The notes: a model not told the origin generated them from the sequence alone. A DNA stretch of 64,000 bases from Dyella caseinilytica (GCF_016865235.1 NZ_CP064030.1:1736001-1800000), one strand, 5' to 3'; positions 1 through 9,973 are shown, numbered from the stretch's first letter. Program-made: numbers and translations.

Positions 1-911
1 AAATACACCGTGTCGACTTCGGCCGAAGAGAAGTTGATGTGGATGACGGTACGACGCCCGCGCAACATGAAGAACGGTGGCTTTTCCACCACATCGTGAC
101 CGGCATTGATGATCACGTCGGCGGCATCAATCGCGCGGTGGACGAAATCGCCGTCGGAGAGCGCGGCATTGCCAAGCCACAAGGGGTGATCTTCGTCGAC
201 TACGCCCTTGCCCATCTGCGTGGTGAAGAAGGGAATGCCCAGCTTGTCAACAAACGCTCGCAACGCCACCGCGGTACGTTGACGATTGGCTGCGGCACCG
301 ATCATCAGGATGGGATGCTTCGCATTGCTGATCGCTTCGGCGGCTTGCACCAACGCAGCGTCGTCGGGAGAGGGGCGACGGGCGTATTCCGTCGGCAGCA
401 GGATCGCATCCTCGATCTCATCGCGTGCGATATCTTCCGGTAACTCCAGATGTACCGCGCCGGGGCGTTCCTCCTCGGCGCGGCGAAACGCTTCGCGGAT
501 ACGCGCGGGGATCGTTGCCCCCGACACGATCTGTCGCGTGTACTTGGTCAACGGCTGCATCATGTCGACCACGTCCACCAGCTGGAACAAGCCTTGCTTG
601 TGCGTGCGGATCGGTTTCTGGCCGGTGATCATCAACATCGGCATGGCGCCGAGCTGGGCGTAAGCTGCGGCAGTCACCAGGTTCGTCGCGCCAGGTCCAA
701 GAGTGGATAGCGCCACGCCCGCTTCGCCGGTCAAGCGGCCCCAGGTGGCAGCCATGAAGCCGGCCGCTTGCTCATGCCGGGTGACGATCAGCTTGATCGA
801 GGACTCGCGCAGGGCTTCGACCAGATCCAGGTTCTCTTCGCCGGGAACACCGAAGATGCTGCGCACTCCTTCGGCTTCCAATGCTTTCACGAATAAAGTA
901 GCAGCCTTCAT
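1..911 (-). CDS. Acetolactate synthase large-subunit-like ThDP enzyme (5' part, cut by window edge)
   Basis: I translated this frame by hand because the stop lies outside the window. The protein starts MKAATLFVKALEAEGV and continues with the ThDP-enzyme N-terminal domain: GVPGEENLDLVEAL, the ThDP-activating Glu context RHEQAAGFMA, and LGPGATNLVTAAAYAQ. The later part enters the central domain. This is the arrangement of the acetolactate synthase/IlvB family, which condenses pyruvate into acetolactate in the cytoplasm. The GEENLD variant is typical of stand-alone synthase-like proteins, so the physiological substrate is not certain. About 303 residues are visible; the usual length is about 550. 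No regulatory-subunit gene is visible. A short gap separates it from xseA downstream on the same strand. Confidence 0.85.
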   Translation of the reverse strand, partial: MKAATLFVKALEAEGVRSIFGVPGEENLDLVEALRESSIKLIVTRHEQAAGFMAATWGRLTGEAGVALSTLGPGATNLVTAAAYAQLGAMPMLMITGQKPIRTHKQGLFQLVDVVDMMQPLTKYTRQIVSGATIPARIREAFRRAEEERPGAVHLELPEDIARDEIEDAILLPTEYARRPSPDDAALVQAAEAISNAKHPILMIGAAANRQRTAVALRAFVDKLGIPFFTTQMGKGVVDEDHPLWLGNAALSDGDFVHRAIDAADVIINAGHDVVEKPPFFMLRGRRTVIHINFSSAEVDTVY

Positions 912-1037
912 GCATCGTCTCCGTAGTGAAGAAAAGCAGGTGCTATATGTACATCAATATTCGATTCGTGCGGGAAAGCGTTTCATTCGTGTGAAGAATG
1001 GATGCACTTGCTGGGGCCAGGCGTTCCCAGTAGATAT

Positions 1038-2405
1038 TTATTCCTTGGTTACTTGCAACGGCAATTCGCCATCGGCAAGACGCGCGCGCAAGGGTGTATC
1101 GACAGCGATGTTTTGTGCTGAACGCAGCACTTTACCTTCAGCGTCGAACAGGATCGCGTAACCGCGCTCCAGCGTCGCCAGCGGGCTGACGGCATGCAGC
1201 GCACGTGCCGTTTGCTGCAATGTAAGCTGTTCACGCTCCAACTTGTGTTGGATCAAGCGGCGTAAATGCAAGGCGTGTTGCTCGATACGCTGCCGCAACA
1301 ATGCGAGCTGTTGCCGCGGATGTTGCGTAAGCAGACGCGCATGGGCGCGATCAAGCCTGACGCCAAGCTGGGTTATCTCTACCGTGCGCGCAGCAAGTAA
1401 CCGGCGATGCAGTTGCCACAAGCGCTCCTGGTCACGCGCCAGCCGCGCTTGCGGGCGTTGTGCCTGCAAGCGGGTGAGCAAGTGGTCAAGGCGCTGGATG
1501 CGTGCCTGCAGTCGCCGCTCCTGGATGGCGACGATGCGTTGGCGCAACTGATCAAGATGTCGCAGCTGTGCCCGGGCATCGGGCACCAGCAATTCCGCCG
1601 CGGCGGAAGGGGTGGGCGCGCGCAGGTCGGCCACGAAATCAGCAATGCTGAAATCGATCTCATGCCCCACGGCGCTGACCACCGGCACCTTGCTCGCATG
1701 GATGGCGCGGGCGACTTGTTCATCGTTGAACGCCCACAAATCCTCCAGCGAGCCGCCTCCGCGTGTAAGCAGCAATACGTCGTAACGGCCACAAGTCGAG
1801 GCTTTGCGCAGCATCGACACGATAGCCGGTGGCGCTTCGCGACCTTGCACTGGTACCGGCAATACGTCTACGTCGACCAGCGGCCAGCGGCGGGAGAGCA
1901 CGCTTAGCACGTCACGGATGGCGGCGCCGGTAGCGGAAGTGATCACGCCAATCCGGCGTGCGAATCGGGGCAGGGGGCGCTTGCGGTCCTGGGCGAACAG
2001 GCCCTCGGCATCGAGCTGCGCCTTCAGTCGTTCGAATTCGCGCTGTAGAGCGCCTTCACCCGCCGGTTCCATATGCTCGGCGACGAGCTGGAATTCGCCA
2101 CGCGGTTCGTACAGCCCCACGCGTGCGCGGACCAGCACCTGCATGCCATCGCTGGGTTTGAAGCGCAGCGAGCCGCTTTTGGGCTTGAACATGGCGCAGC
2201 GGACCTGTGCCGCGCTGTCCTTTAGCGTGAAATACAGATGCCCTGAGGCGGGCCGCGCCACGTTGGAAAGCTCACCCTCGATCCACACCAGTGGCAGGGC
2301 ATCTTCCAGCAAGCCGCGCACCAGCCGATTGAGCGTGCTGGGCGTGAGGATGTGCCGCGGCGGCTGGCCTTTGGCACCGTCGCTGAAATCGTCGGGCGCG
2401 TGCAT
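1038..2405 (-). CDS. xseA: Exodeoxyribonuclease VII large subunit
   Basis: 455 residues, the normal length for XseA. The N-terminal OB-fold contains GHLYFTLKD around residue 55. The catalytic part has RIGVITSATGAAIRDV, TRGGGSLEDLWAFND and GHEIDFSIADFVADLRAPTPSAAA, followed by a long coiled-coil region and a C-terminal segment with LERGYAIL. Exonuclease VII degrades single-stranded DNA from both ends in mismatch repair and recombination. It needs the small subunit XseB, which is not in this window. The gene is read alone on the minus strand between the acetolactate-synthase-like gene and a PLD-family gene. Confidence 0.95.
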   Translation of the reverse strand: MHAPDDFSDGAKGQPPRHILTPSTLNRLVRGLLEDALPLVWIEGELSNVARPASGHLYFTLKDSAAQVRCAMFKPKSGSLRFKPSDGMQVLVRARVGLYEPRGEFQLVAEHMEPAGEGALQREFERLKAQLDAEGLFAQDRKRPLPRFARRIGVITSATGAAIRDVLSVLSRRWPLVDVDVLPVPVQGREAPPAIVSMLRKASTCGRYDVLLLTRGGGSLEDLWAFNDEQVARAIHASKVPVVSAVGHEIDFSIADFVADLRAPTPSAAAELLVPDARAQLRHLDQLRQRIVAIQERRLQARIQRLDHLLTRLQAQRPQARLARDQERLWQLHRRLLAARTVEITQLGVRLDRAHARLLTQHPRQQLALLRQRIEQHALHLRRLIQHKLEREQLTLQQTARALHAVSPLATLERGYAILFDAEGKVLRSAQNIAVDTPLRARLADGELPLQVTKE

Positions 2406-2541
2406 GGAGGCGGGAGACTAGCACGAATGGCTTGGAGAACATCCCATTGGCGCGCGATGCGCAGGCTCTTTGTTACGCATGATATACAAGTATTTGATTT
2501 ATATTGTTTATGTTCTTTTTTCCTGGGCGCATGCAGGGCAA

Positions 2542-3993
2542 TCACTCGCTTTCATCGACACTGCGGATGCGTCGCAGACGGCGCTGTCGCAGTTGCCAGG
2601 CGCGGATGCCTGTATTGATGGCAAACCATGCCGCCAGCGTCGCCACCGGCCAGCCGATAACGGCGGGCCATAGCACAGCGACCAGCGCAAGCAGGGCCAA
2701 CAGCAGCGACGTACTCGCCAGGGTGCCGGTTTCGGTGTCGGCCAGCATGCGCCGCTCGGTCAGCGCGGCACCCATCGTATTGGCAATGCGCAAAGCGCCT
2801 GCGGCCGCCCGGCTGGAACTGCCACCTACGTGGCGTCGATGTGGTGGGTGCACTTCGCTGCTGCGCACGCTTTCACCGTGCCGGTAGCGACGCGGCGAAA
2901 GCACAATTTCGGTCGCGTTCTGCAGATCCTTTTCGTATTGGACGGCAAGCTGCGCGGCAAAGCCGGCGTCTTCAATGGCTACGTCGATTTCGCGATTGTT
3001 CAACCAACTGGCGAGGTTGAGATTGGACGAACCCACGCGCGCCCACTGTCCATCGGCAACGGCTGTTTTGGCGTGCAGCATGGAACCGTTCCATTCAAAC
3101 ACGCGGATACCGGCCTTCAGCAACGGGCGATAGCCGGAGCGGGACATGCTGGCGACGATGGGAATATCGCTGGTGCCCGGCACCAGCAAACGCACATCGA
3201 CGCCATCTCGCGCCGCCGCTGAAAGGGCTTGTACATAGGGCGCAACGCCGACGAAATAGGCATCGGTCAGCCACAGGCTGCGGCGTGCCATCGAGGCGAT
3301 GAGCTGATCGAGCCGATACATGCCAGCGGTTGCCGGTTGTGTGGCGATCACTCGCAGGGCGACATCGCCGGCTTCTTCACGCGGAATGGATGCAAAGACC
3401 GGCAGCGGTTCGCCTGCAGCATGCCAACTGTCGGCAAAGGCCGCTTCCAGTTCGGCTACGGCCGGCCCGCGCAGTGCCACGCCGGTATCGCGCCAGGGTT
3501 GCATCTTGCGCGAGGCATCGCCCAGCCACTTGGCGCTGATGCATACGCCGGAAAGAAAGCCAAGCACGCCATCGACAACAAGCTGTTTGCGATGGTCCCG
3601 GCTCATCCAGCCCAGCGAATGCCCGAATTGCGGCGGGTTGAAAACCCGGACCTGACCACCGGCATCACGCAACGGTTTCCAGAACGATTTGCCGGATTGC
3701 CCAAGGCACCCCATCCAGTCGACGATCACGGCGACGAACACGCCTTCGCGCGCCCGTTCGACCAAGGCGGCGCAGAACGCCTGGCCGACCTCGTCGTCGC
3801 GAATGATGTAGTTCTCCAGCAATACGCGCTCACGTGCACCACGGATCGCCGCGAGCCAGGCGGCATAGTGGGCTTCGGCATCGATCAGCAGTTCGACGTG
3901 ATTGCCGCCAAGAAGGGGGGCGCCCGCCGTGCGGCTCAAGGCCTGCTCGGCCAGCAGCCGGTTTGGCGTAGGCGGTGATGATGTCGTGACCAT
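2542..3993 (-). CDS. Phospholipase D family protein, cardiolipin synthase-like
   Basis: 483 residues with two HKD-type PLD motifs: DHRKQLVVDG (His134, Lys136) and MLHAKTAVADG (His307, Lys309), each followed by a Gly/Ser-rich segment (FLSG; VGSSNLN). Two such motifs form one active site in cardiolipin synthases, which join two phosphatidylglycerols or a related donor. Unlike ClsA it lacks N-terminal membrane helices. It carries a C-terminal hydrophobic stretch (about 425-460) instead, which probably anchors it. This layout resembles ClsB/ClsC-type enzymes, but I cannot assign the subtype. It is transcribed alone and diverges from the acetyl-CoA hydrolase gene at 4094. Confidence 0.82.
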   Translation of the reverse strand: MVTTSSPPTPNRLLAEQALSRTAGAPLLGGNHVELLIDAEAHYAAWLAAIRGARERVLLENYIIRDDEVGQAFCAALVERAREGVFVAVIVDWMGCLGQSGKSFWKPLRDAGGQVRVFNPPQFGHSLGWMSRDHRKQLVVDGVLGFLSGVCISAKWLGDASRKMQPWRDTGVALRGPAVAELEAAFADSWHAAGEPLPVFASIPREEAGDVALRVIATQPATAGMYRLDQLIASMARRSLWLTDAYFVGVAPYVQALSAAARDGVDVRLLVPGTSDIPIVASMSRSGYRPLLKAGIRVFEWNGSMLHAKTAVADGQWARVGSSNLNLASWLNNREIDVAIEDAGFAAQLAVQYEKDLQNATEIVLSPRRYRHGESVRSSEVHPPHRRHVGGSSSRAAAGALRIANTMGAALTERRMLADTETGTLASTSLLLALLALVAVLWPAVIGWPVATLAAWFAINTGIRAWQLRQRRLRRIRSVDESE

Positions 3994-4093
3994 GCCGCGA
4001 GTATATCGACGGCCTTTATCGCGTCACTTGCAGTCGTAGCCAGCGTGCCGGGACAGTCTGCGCAAGTTCACAAGCTTCTGGCATGATCATCCC

Positions 4094-6040
4094 ATGTTGC
4101 CAGAGCAGCGTTTTACGGACACCGACGCCTGTGCGCAGCTGATCGTCGAGCGGCTGGGTGCCGATCTGCGGATTGCCGCCCCCCTGGGCCTTGGCAAGCC
4201 GCATGATTTGCTCAATGCGCTGTACGCCTTGATGCAGGCCGACACCTGGCGTTCGATGACGCTCTATACGGCTTTGTCGTTGACCCGGCCGCAACCCAAG
4301 CCGGGCCTGGAAGAACGCTTTCTCGGGCCGTTCCTGGAACGCCATTTCGGCGCCGATTACGTCGATCCGCAGTATGCGCTGGATCAGGAGCACGGCAAGC
4401 TGCCGCCCAATGTGGCCGTGCACGAGTTCTATATGCAGTCCGGTGTGTTGCTCAATTCGCCCAGCGCACAGCGCAATTACATCAGCCAGAACTACACACA
4501 CGTCGCGCGCGACTTGGTGATCCAGGACATCAACCTGCTCGTGCAACTGGTCGCGCGCCATGAAACGCCGGGTGGTGTGCGTTACAGCCTCGCCTGCAAT
4601 CCCGACCTTACGCTGGATTTCCTCGATCGTGTCCAGGCAGCAGGCAAGGCGCGTCCCTTGTGCGTCGCTGTGGTGCACCCTGCGTTACCGTACATGGGCG
4701 GACATGCGGAAGTACCGCATGACTTTTTCGATTTGGAACTGGCGCCGCCAACCTCGCCGCCGCTGTTCGCGTTGCCCCGGTTACCCGTGGATATTGTGGA
4801 ATACGCGCTGGGCTTGCATGCCAGCGCCTTGGTCAAGGATGGCGGCTGCCTGCAGATCGGCATCGGCGCGTTGTCCGACGCCCTGGTAAAGACGTTGTTG
4901 CTGCGTCACAAGGACAACATCGCCTGGCGGCAAGCCCTGCTGGCACTGGATCCAGGTGGTGCCACACATGCACTTGCCGGTCGCATCGGCGGACTTGCCG
5001 GCTTCAAGACCGGTTTGTACGGCGCCAGCGAAATGGTGATGGATGGCTTCATGCATCTGGCCAAGGGCGGCGTTCTGAAGCGGCGCAGTTGGGACAACCT
5101 TGCACTCGAACGCGCCGCCGCAGCGGGACGTCTGCCGGAGGATGTTCCCGGCGGCCACTACCTGCGTGGCGGGTTCTTCCTCGGCTCGCGCGAACTTTAT
5201 GATTGGCTGGAGGTGACGGCAGGCAGCGATCCGGATGCGGTGGACATGACCCGCATCTCCAACGTCAACCAGCTCTATGGCGACCATCAGCCGCTGGCCA
5301 TGCTGCAGCGGCGTGGGGCGCGTTTCTTCAACACCTGCATGATGACGACACTGCTTGGCTCGGCGGTATCCGACGGGCTTGAGGACGGGCACGTCGTCAG
5401 CGGCGTGGGCGGCCAATACAACTTCGTAGCCATGGCTCACGAACTACCTGACGGACGTTCGATCCTGCTGATGCGCGCCACGCGCCAAGGCAAACATGGT
5501 GTTGAAACCAATGTGCGCTGGAACTACGGGCACACCACCATCCCACGTCACCTGCGCGACATGGTGGTCACCGAGTATGGTGTGGCCGACCTGCGCGGCA
5601 AAAGCGACAGCGAATGCATCGAAGCGATGCTGGCGATCAGCGACGCACGCTTCATCGATGCGCTGGCGGCCGAGGCCAAGTCGCACGGCAAGCTGGCGGC
5701 GGACTTCAAGATCCCCAAAGCGTGGCGCCGTCATCACCCTGACGTGTTGCGAGAGGCGCTGGCCAAACACGTCCATAAAGGCATGCTTCCGCCGTTCCCG
5801 TTCGGCAGCGATTTCACCGAGATCGAGCGGCGTTTGTTGCCGGCACTGGATTGGGTCAAATCATCAAGCGCGAGTTGGAAAGGGCGCTGGTCCTTGCTCA
5901 GGGCCTTGTTGCGTCCAGGTCAACCCGATTCAGGCGAAGCGGCAGCACTGGAACGCATGGGCTTGGCAAGCGCAAAATCGTTGAGTGATCGCTTGCAACG
6001 GCGCATGCTGCAAACGGCATGGCGGCGTCAGGCTATGTAA
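4094..6040 (+). CDS. Acetyl-CoA hydrolase/transferase family protein
   Basis: 648 residues. Recognisable features of the acetyl-CoA hydrolase/CoA-transferase fold are the first-domain segment LQIGIGALSDALVK and the C-terminal domain with SGVGGQYNFVAMAHEL and MVVTEYGVADLRGKSD, where the Glu/Gly-rich loop contributes to the CoA site. The family transfers or hydrolyses CoA from acyl-CoAs in the cytoplasm. The protein is longer than the usual 500 residues, with extra sequence at both ends, so substrate and exact reaction are open. It starts 100 bp from the divergent PLD gene. It is followed closely by an HD-GYP gene on the same strand, possibly in one transcript. Confidence 0.8.
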   Translation: MLPEQRFTDTDACAQLIVERLGADLRIAAPLGLGKPHDLLNALYALMQADTWRSMTLYTALSLTRPQPKPGLEERFLGPFLERHFGADYVDPQYALDQEHGKLPPNVAVHEFYMQSGVLLNSPSAQRNYISQNYTHVARDLVIQDINLLVQLVARHETPGGVRYSLACNPDLTLDFLDRVQAAGKARPLCVAVVHPALPYMGGHAEVPHDFFDLELAPPTSPPLFALPRLPVDIVEYALGLHASALVKDGGCLQIGIGALSDALVKTLLLRHKDNIAWRQALLALDPGGATHALAGRIGGLAGFKTGLYGASEMVMDGFMHLAKGGVLKRRSWDNLALERAAAAGRLPEDVPGGHYLRGGFFLGSRELYDWLEVTAGSDPDAVDMTRISNVNQLYGDHQPLAMLQRRGARFFNTCMMTTLLGSAVSDGLEDGHVVSGVGGQYNFVAMAHELPDGRSILLMRATRQGKHGVETNVRWNYGHTTIPRHLRDMVVTEYGVADLRGKSDSECIEAMLAISDARFIDALAAEAKSHGKLAADFKIPKAWRRHHPDVLREALAKHVHKGMLPPFPFGSDFTEIERRLLPALDWVKSSSASWKGRWSLLRALLRPGQPDSGEAAALERMGLASAKSLSDRLQRRMLQTAWRRQAM

Positions 6041-6162
6041 ACACTGGTATTGCCGGTCATTCACACGGCGCACTGGATGATTTGCGCATAGCAGCACATC
6101 GGACACTGTGTCGCCGATGGCAGAATGCGGCTTCACCAGACGCCCAGGGGGAGGGCAAGGTA

Positions 6163-6975
6163 GTGACCTTAAGCCCGCAGTTGCGCACCGCCGGCACCTA
6201 CATGCTGGTCGCCGGGGCGTGGATCTGGTTTTCCGGACACCTGCTCGGAAATCTCGTGCATGATCCGCACAAGATCGTTTTTTATCAGATCCTCAAGGGC
6301 TGGTTTTTCGTTCTCAGCACCGGATTGCTGCTGTACTGGCTGGTGGGTCGCACCGTGCACCGCCTTAACGAAGCCAACCAGCGGTTGCTGGATAACCACG
6401 AGCAAGCTTTGCGCGTGCTGGTCGAAGCCATGGATGCTCGCCACAAGGAGACCAGTGATCATTCCGAACGTGTTGTGCGCATGGCCACAGGGCTCGCACG
6501 CCTCGCTGGTGTGGAAGGCGCCGCCTTGCGTGATATTCGATTCGGCGCGCTGCTGCATGACATCGGCAAGCTGGCCTTACCCGACAGCATCCTGATCAAG
6601 CCGGGTAAGCTCGATGAAGACGAAACACGGCTGATGCGTACGCATCCGAACATCGGCTATGACATGCTGCAGCGGATCGATTTTCTGCATGGTGCGAGTG
6701 TCATTCCTCATAGTCATCACGAACGTTGGGATGGCACCGGGTATCCGCAGGGCTTGGCGAATGAAGACATTCCGCTGGCGGCCCGTATTTTCAGTGTCGT
6801 CGATGTGTGGGACGCCTTGAGTTTTTCGCGTGTCTACAAGCCGGCTTGGCCTGAGGACGAGGTGTTGAAGTACTTGCGTGATGCGGCGGGTACTCAGCTG
6901 GATCCCCGGCTCGTGCAACTGTTTCTCGACAACTACCCAGAACTGAAAGCGCTTGCACTTACGCCGAGTGCGTAA
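6163..6975 (+). CDS. Membrane HD-GYP domain cyclic-di-GMP phosphodiesterase
   Basis: I prefer the GTG at 6163, which has an AAGG-type ribosome site just upstream and gives 270 residues. An upstream ATG at 6019 would overlap the previous gene. Two hydrophobic segments near the N-terminus (AGAWIWFSGHLLGNLV and FFVLSTGLLLYWLVG) are followed by a short helix and a complete HD-GYP domain: HSERVVRMA, LLHDIGKLALPD, the HHERWDGTGYPQGL signature, and SVVDVWDALS. HD-GYP proteins hydrolyse c-di-GMP and affect motility and biofilm. The domain looks intact. The 3' end overlaps the convergent aat gene by 17 bp. Confidence 0.88.
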   Translation: MTLSPQLRTAGTYMLVAGAWIWFSGHLLGNLVHDPHKIVFYQILKGWFFVLSTGLLLYWLVGRTVHRLNEANQRLLDNHEQALRVLVEAMDARHKETSDHSERVVRMATGLARLAGVEGAALRDIRFGALLHDIGKLALPDSILIKPGKLDEDETRLMRTHPNIGYDMLQRIDFLHGASVIPHSHHERWDGTGYPQGLANEDIPLAARIFSVVDVWDALSFSRVYKPAWPEDEVLKYLRDAAGTQLDPRLVQLFLDNYPELKALALTPSA

Positions 6976-7708
6976 AATTGCCACCTTCCAGCACGTGCGT
7001 CAGCGAAATTGTGGGCAGGTTATGCCAGCGCTGCGGATCGAACGGTGTCGATACCAAAACGTGGATCTGACGAAGAAATGTGCTGCGTGGCATTTCGGTG
7101 GCCCCAAGACCCAGCAAATGCGGATTGCTGACCTGCGCATCGATCAGTGGGAATCCCCAGCATCGCAATTGCGAAGCAAGCGCACATAACGCCAGTTTCG
7201 AACCGCCGCTGCACGCGCTGAACATCGATTCGCCGCAAAACAGCTTACCGATCGACACACCGTAAATACCACCCACCAGACGGCCGGCTTCCCATACTTC
7301 TACGCTGTGCGCATGGCCTTGATCATGCAGCGCACTGTAAGCCTCGATCATGATCGGACTGATCCATGTGCCTGCTTGCCCTGCTCGCGGCGAGGCGCAG
7401 GCTTCGATCACCTGCCGGAAGGCTCGATCCATCGTGATCTCCCAAGCCTTGCCCATCAGGGCCCGGCGCAGGCTGCGGTTGGCGCGTAATGGCTCCGTAT
7501 GAAAAACACAACGCGGGTCGGGCGACCACCACAGAATCGGTTCGCCTTCGTTGAACCAGGGGAAGATGCCGTGTCGATACGCTGTTTTCAGGCGTTCGGG
7601 CGATAGGTCACCACCAAAGGCGAGCAGGCCGTTCGGCTCGACGAGCGCGGTGCGCGGATCGGGAAAGCGATCTGGAACGTCTTCATCGAGCAAGGGTAGG
7701 CGGATCAT
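6959..7708 (-). CDS. aat: Leucyl/phenylalanyl-tRNA-protein transferase
   Basis: 249 residues, normal length. Family landmarks are GLLAFGGDLSPERL, YRHGIFPWFNEGEPILWWSPDPR, the region around GTWISPIMIEAY, and GGIYGVSIGKLFCGESMF. The enzyme attaches Leu or Phe from aminoacyl-tRNA to N-terminal Arg or Lys, marking proteins for ClpSAP degradation (bacterial N-end rule). The start codon overlaps the stop of the upstream FemAB-like gene by 4 nt (ATGA), so the two are probably cotranslated. The 3' end overlaps the convergent HD-GYP gene. Confidence 0.96.
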   Translation of the reverse strand: MIRLPLLDEDVPDRFPDPRTALVEPNGLLAFGGDLSPERLKTAYRHGIFPWFNEGEPILWWSPDPRCVFHTEPLRANRSLRRALMGKAWEITMDRAFRQVIEACASPRAGQAGTWISPIMIEAYSALHDQGHAHSVEVWEAGRLVGGIYGVSIGKLFCGESMFSACSGGSKLALCALASQLRCWGFPLIDAQVSNPHLLGLGATEMPRSTFLRQIHVLVSTPFDPQRWHNLPTISLTHVLEGGNFTHSA

Positions 7709-8841
7709 TGCTTGGCGTAGGGGCTATGGTCGAGAAGCTCTTCCGCGTAAGCGTCTATGCCTTCGCGTTCTTGGGCAAGCGCGCGACCAACGGCCTGGCG
7801 AAAACCTTCGTGTAACAGGTAATGACGGGAGTGCGTGCACACCGGCAGAAAGCCGCGAGCCAGCTTGTGTTCACCCTGTGCGCCGGGCTCGAAGCGTTCA
7901 AGACGCTGCGAAATCGCGTAATCGATGCCCTGGTAGTAACACAGTTCGAAATGGAGATCGGGCAGGTCGACACAGGCTCCCCAGTAACGGCCATACAAGG
8001 TTGTTTCGCTGCGCAGGAATATCGCTACGGCGACAATGTCATCATCTTGTTTGGCGAGTGCCAGCTGCACGGTATTGCCTAGTTCCTTGCGCAGGTATTG
8101 GAAAAAAGGCTCGGTCAACGCGGCGTGATTGCCTTTGGCATCGAACGTCGATGCGTATAGCGCATGTACACGGCGCCAGCTTCGCATATCCAGCTCAGCG
8201 CCGCCGTGCATGCTGATTTGCAAAGGGTGATTGGCGACGCGCTGGCGTTCGTGCCGGATATTTTTCCGCTTCTTGTGGTTCAGCGCAGCCAAAAACGCAT
8301 CAAAATCGGCGTAGCTGCGATTGTGCCAATGGAATTGCACATCGTTGCGTGCTAACCAGTCGTCATTGAATCCGGCAAGGTCGTCATCATTCAGAAAATT
8401 GGCATGGACGGAAGAAAGCTGCAGGCGCTCGGCCTGCTCTTGCATGGCCTGCACCAATAGCTCTCGCAGTGCTGGCGCTTGGACTGGATCGCGGCCGGCG
8501 AGCAGACGCGGTCCGACGACGGGCGAGTAGGGCACGGCATTGAGCAGCTTCGGGTAGTAATCGTGACCGGCACGCTCCCAGGCACTGGCCCAGCTCCAAT
8601 CGAACACGAATTCGCCGTGCGAGTTGCCTTTCAGATATAGCGGTGCTGCCGCTATCAACGCGCCGTTGCGATAAAGGCCAAGATGATGAGCTTGCCAGCC
8701 CCAGTCAGGGCGGATGCAGCCGGTGCGTTCGAGACCGGCCAGGAAGCTGTGCGAGAGAAACGGATTGTCATCCAGGCGCAGAGCATCCCACGCTGCAGCA
8801 GGAATGTCGTCGATGTGGTCGTGGAAGCGTGCTTCGATCAC
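7705..8841 (-). CDS. GNAT/FemAB-like acyltransferase (DUF482 family)
   Basis: 378 residues. The sequence matches the DUF482 (FemAB-like, 'peptidoglycan biosynthesis') proteins that commonly precede aat in proteobacteria: NPFLSHSFLAGLE near the N-terminus, the motif LNHKKRKNIRHERQRV in the middle, and a C-terminal ELCYYQGIDYAI with RFEPGAQGEHKLARGF. The predicted fold is an acyl-CoA or aminoacyl N-acyltransferase, but I know of no proven substrate. It shares a 4-nt overlap with aat and is preceded by a 169-bp gap holding a strong hairpin. Confidence 0.85.
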   Translation of the reverse strand: MIEARFHDHIDDIPAAAWDALRLDDNPFLSHSFLAGLERTGCIRPDWGWQAHHLGLYRNGALIAAAPLYLKGNSHGEFVFDWSWASAWERAGHDYYPKLLNAVPYSPVVGPRLLAGRDPVQAPALRELLVQAMQEQAERLQLSSVHANFLNDDDLAGFNDDWLARNDVQFHWHNRSYADFDAFLAALNHKKRKNIRHERQRVANHPLQISMHGGAELDMRSWRRVHALYASTFDAKGNHAALTEPFFQYLRKELGNTVQLALAKQDDDIVAVAIFLRSETTLYGRYWGACVDLPDLHFELCYYQGIDYAISQRLERFEPGAQGEHKLARGFLPVCTHSRHYLLHEGFRQAVGRALAQEREGIDAYAEELLDHSPYAKQ

Positions 8842-8952
8842 GAGAATGATGCTGCCATTGACTCGACTATCGCGGTATCAGGAATGAGCGGTGATTTCGG
8901 CGTTGTTGATCAGTTTCTGCTTATCACCTGAAATCCGCAAAAAATTCACATC

Positions 8953-8980
8953 CGTCGTCCCGGCCTTCGCCGGGACGACG
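8953..8980. repeat. Perfect hairpin / REP-like element downstream of trxB
   Basis: A perfect 12-bp stem (CGTCGTCCCGGC and its complement) closes a CTTC loop in the gap between trxB and the FemAB-like gene. It may act as the trxB terminator, although no clear T-run follows. The GGCCTTCGCC core resembles the longer palindrome at 13512-13585, so both may belong to one dispersed intergenic palindrome family. Confidence 0.7.
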
Positions 8981-9010
8981 GGTTACGATTCATCGCAAGA
9001 TGATCGACGA

Positions 9011-9973
9011 TCAACCAACCGGCTTGCCCTGATCCAGCCAACGCTCCGCATCCAGGGCAGCCATGCAACCAAAGCCCGCGGATGTCACGGCCTGGCGATA
9101 AACATGATCGGCCACATCGCCCGCGGCGAATACGCCGGGAATTGAGGTCATCGTCGCCATGCCTTCCAGGCCGCTGCGGATCTTGATGTAGCCGTCATGC
9201 ATTTCCAGATGGCCTTCGAAGATACCGGTGTTCGGCGTATGGCCGATGGCCACGAAGAAACCGGTTGCCTCGATATCGCGGGTGGCGTCGCTGTTGACGT
9301 CTTTCACGCGCACGCCGGTGACGCCGGTGTTGTCACCAAGCACTTCAGCAATGGAGTGGTTCCACACCAGCTCGATCTTGCCGGCAGCGGCTTTCTCGAA
9401 CAGCTTGTCCTGCATGATTTTTTCGGCCCGCAACTTGTCGCGGCGATGCACCAGGTACACCTTGCGGCAGATGTTGGATAGGTAAAGGGCTTCTTCCACA
9501 GCGGTGTTGCCGCCGCCGACCACCACCACGTCCTGCTCGCGGAAGAAGAAGCCGTCGCAAGTGGCGCAGGCCGAAACGCCCTTGCCCTTGTAGTGCTCTT
9601 CGCTGGGGATGCCCAGGTACTTGGCGGTGGCGCCTGTGGCGATGATCAGCGCGTCACAGGTGTATTCGCCCGAATCGCCCTTGAGCCGGAATGGACGCTG
9701 CTTGAGGTCGGCGGTGTGAATGTGATCGAACACCATCTCGGTTTCGAAGCGCTCGGCATGTTCGGCCATGCGCTGCATCAGCTCCGGACCCTGCACGCCC
9801 TTTACATCGCCAGGCCAGTTGTCCACGTCAGTCGTGGTCATCAATTGACCACCCTGCTGCAAGCCGGTGACCATGGTCGGCTTGAGATTGGCGCGCGCAG
9901 CGTAGACGGCAGCGGTGTAACCGGCAGGACCGGAGCCGAGGATCAGCAGGCGGCTATGTTTAGGGGTGGTCAT
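9011..9973 (-). CDS. trxB: Thioredoxin reductase (NADPH)
   Basis: 320 residues. The N-terminal FAD-binding motif is ILGSGPAGYTAAVYAARA, the redox-active disulfide is CATC at residues 136-139, and the NADPH-binding part contains VVVVGGGNTAVEEALYL. A C-terminal FAD segment GVFAAGDVAD completes the protein. The enzyme passes electrons from NADPH to thioredoxin in the cytoplasm. The gene diverges from ftsK across a 330-bp intergenic region. Confidence 0.97.
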   Translation of the reverse strand: MTTPKHSRLLILGSGPAGYTAAVYAARANLKPTMVTGLQQGGQLMTTTDVDNWPGDVKGVQGPELMQRMAEHAERFETEMVFDHIHTADLKQRPFRLKGDSGEYTCDALIIATGATAKYLGIPSEEHYKGKGVSACATCDGFFFREQDVVVVGGGNTAVEEALYLSNICRKVYLVHRRDKLRAEKIMQDKLFEKAAAGKIELVWNHSIAEVLGDNTGVTGVRVKDVNSDATRDIEATGFFVAIGHTPNTGIFEGHLEMHDGYIKIRSGLEGMATMTSIPGVFAAGDVADHVYRQAVTSAGFGCMAALDAERWLDQGKPVG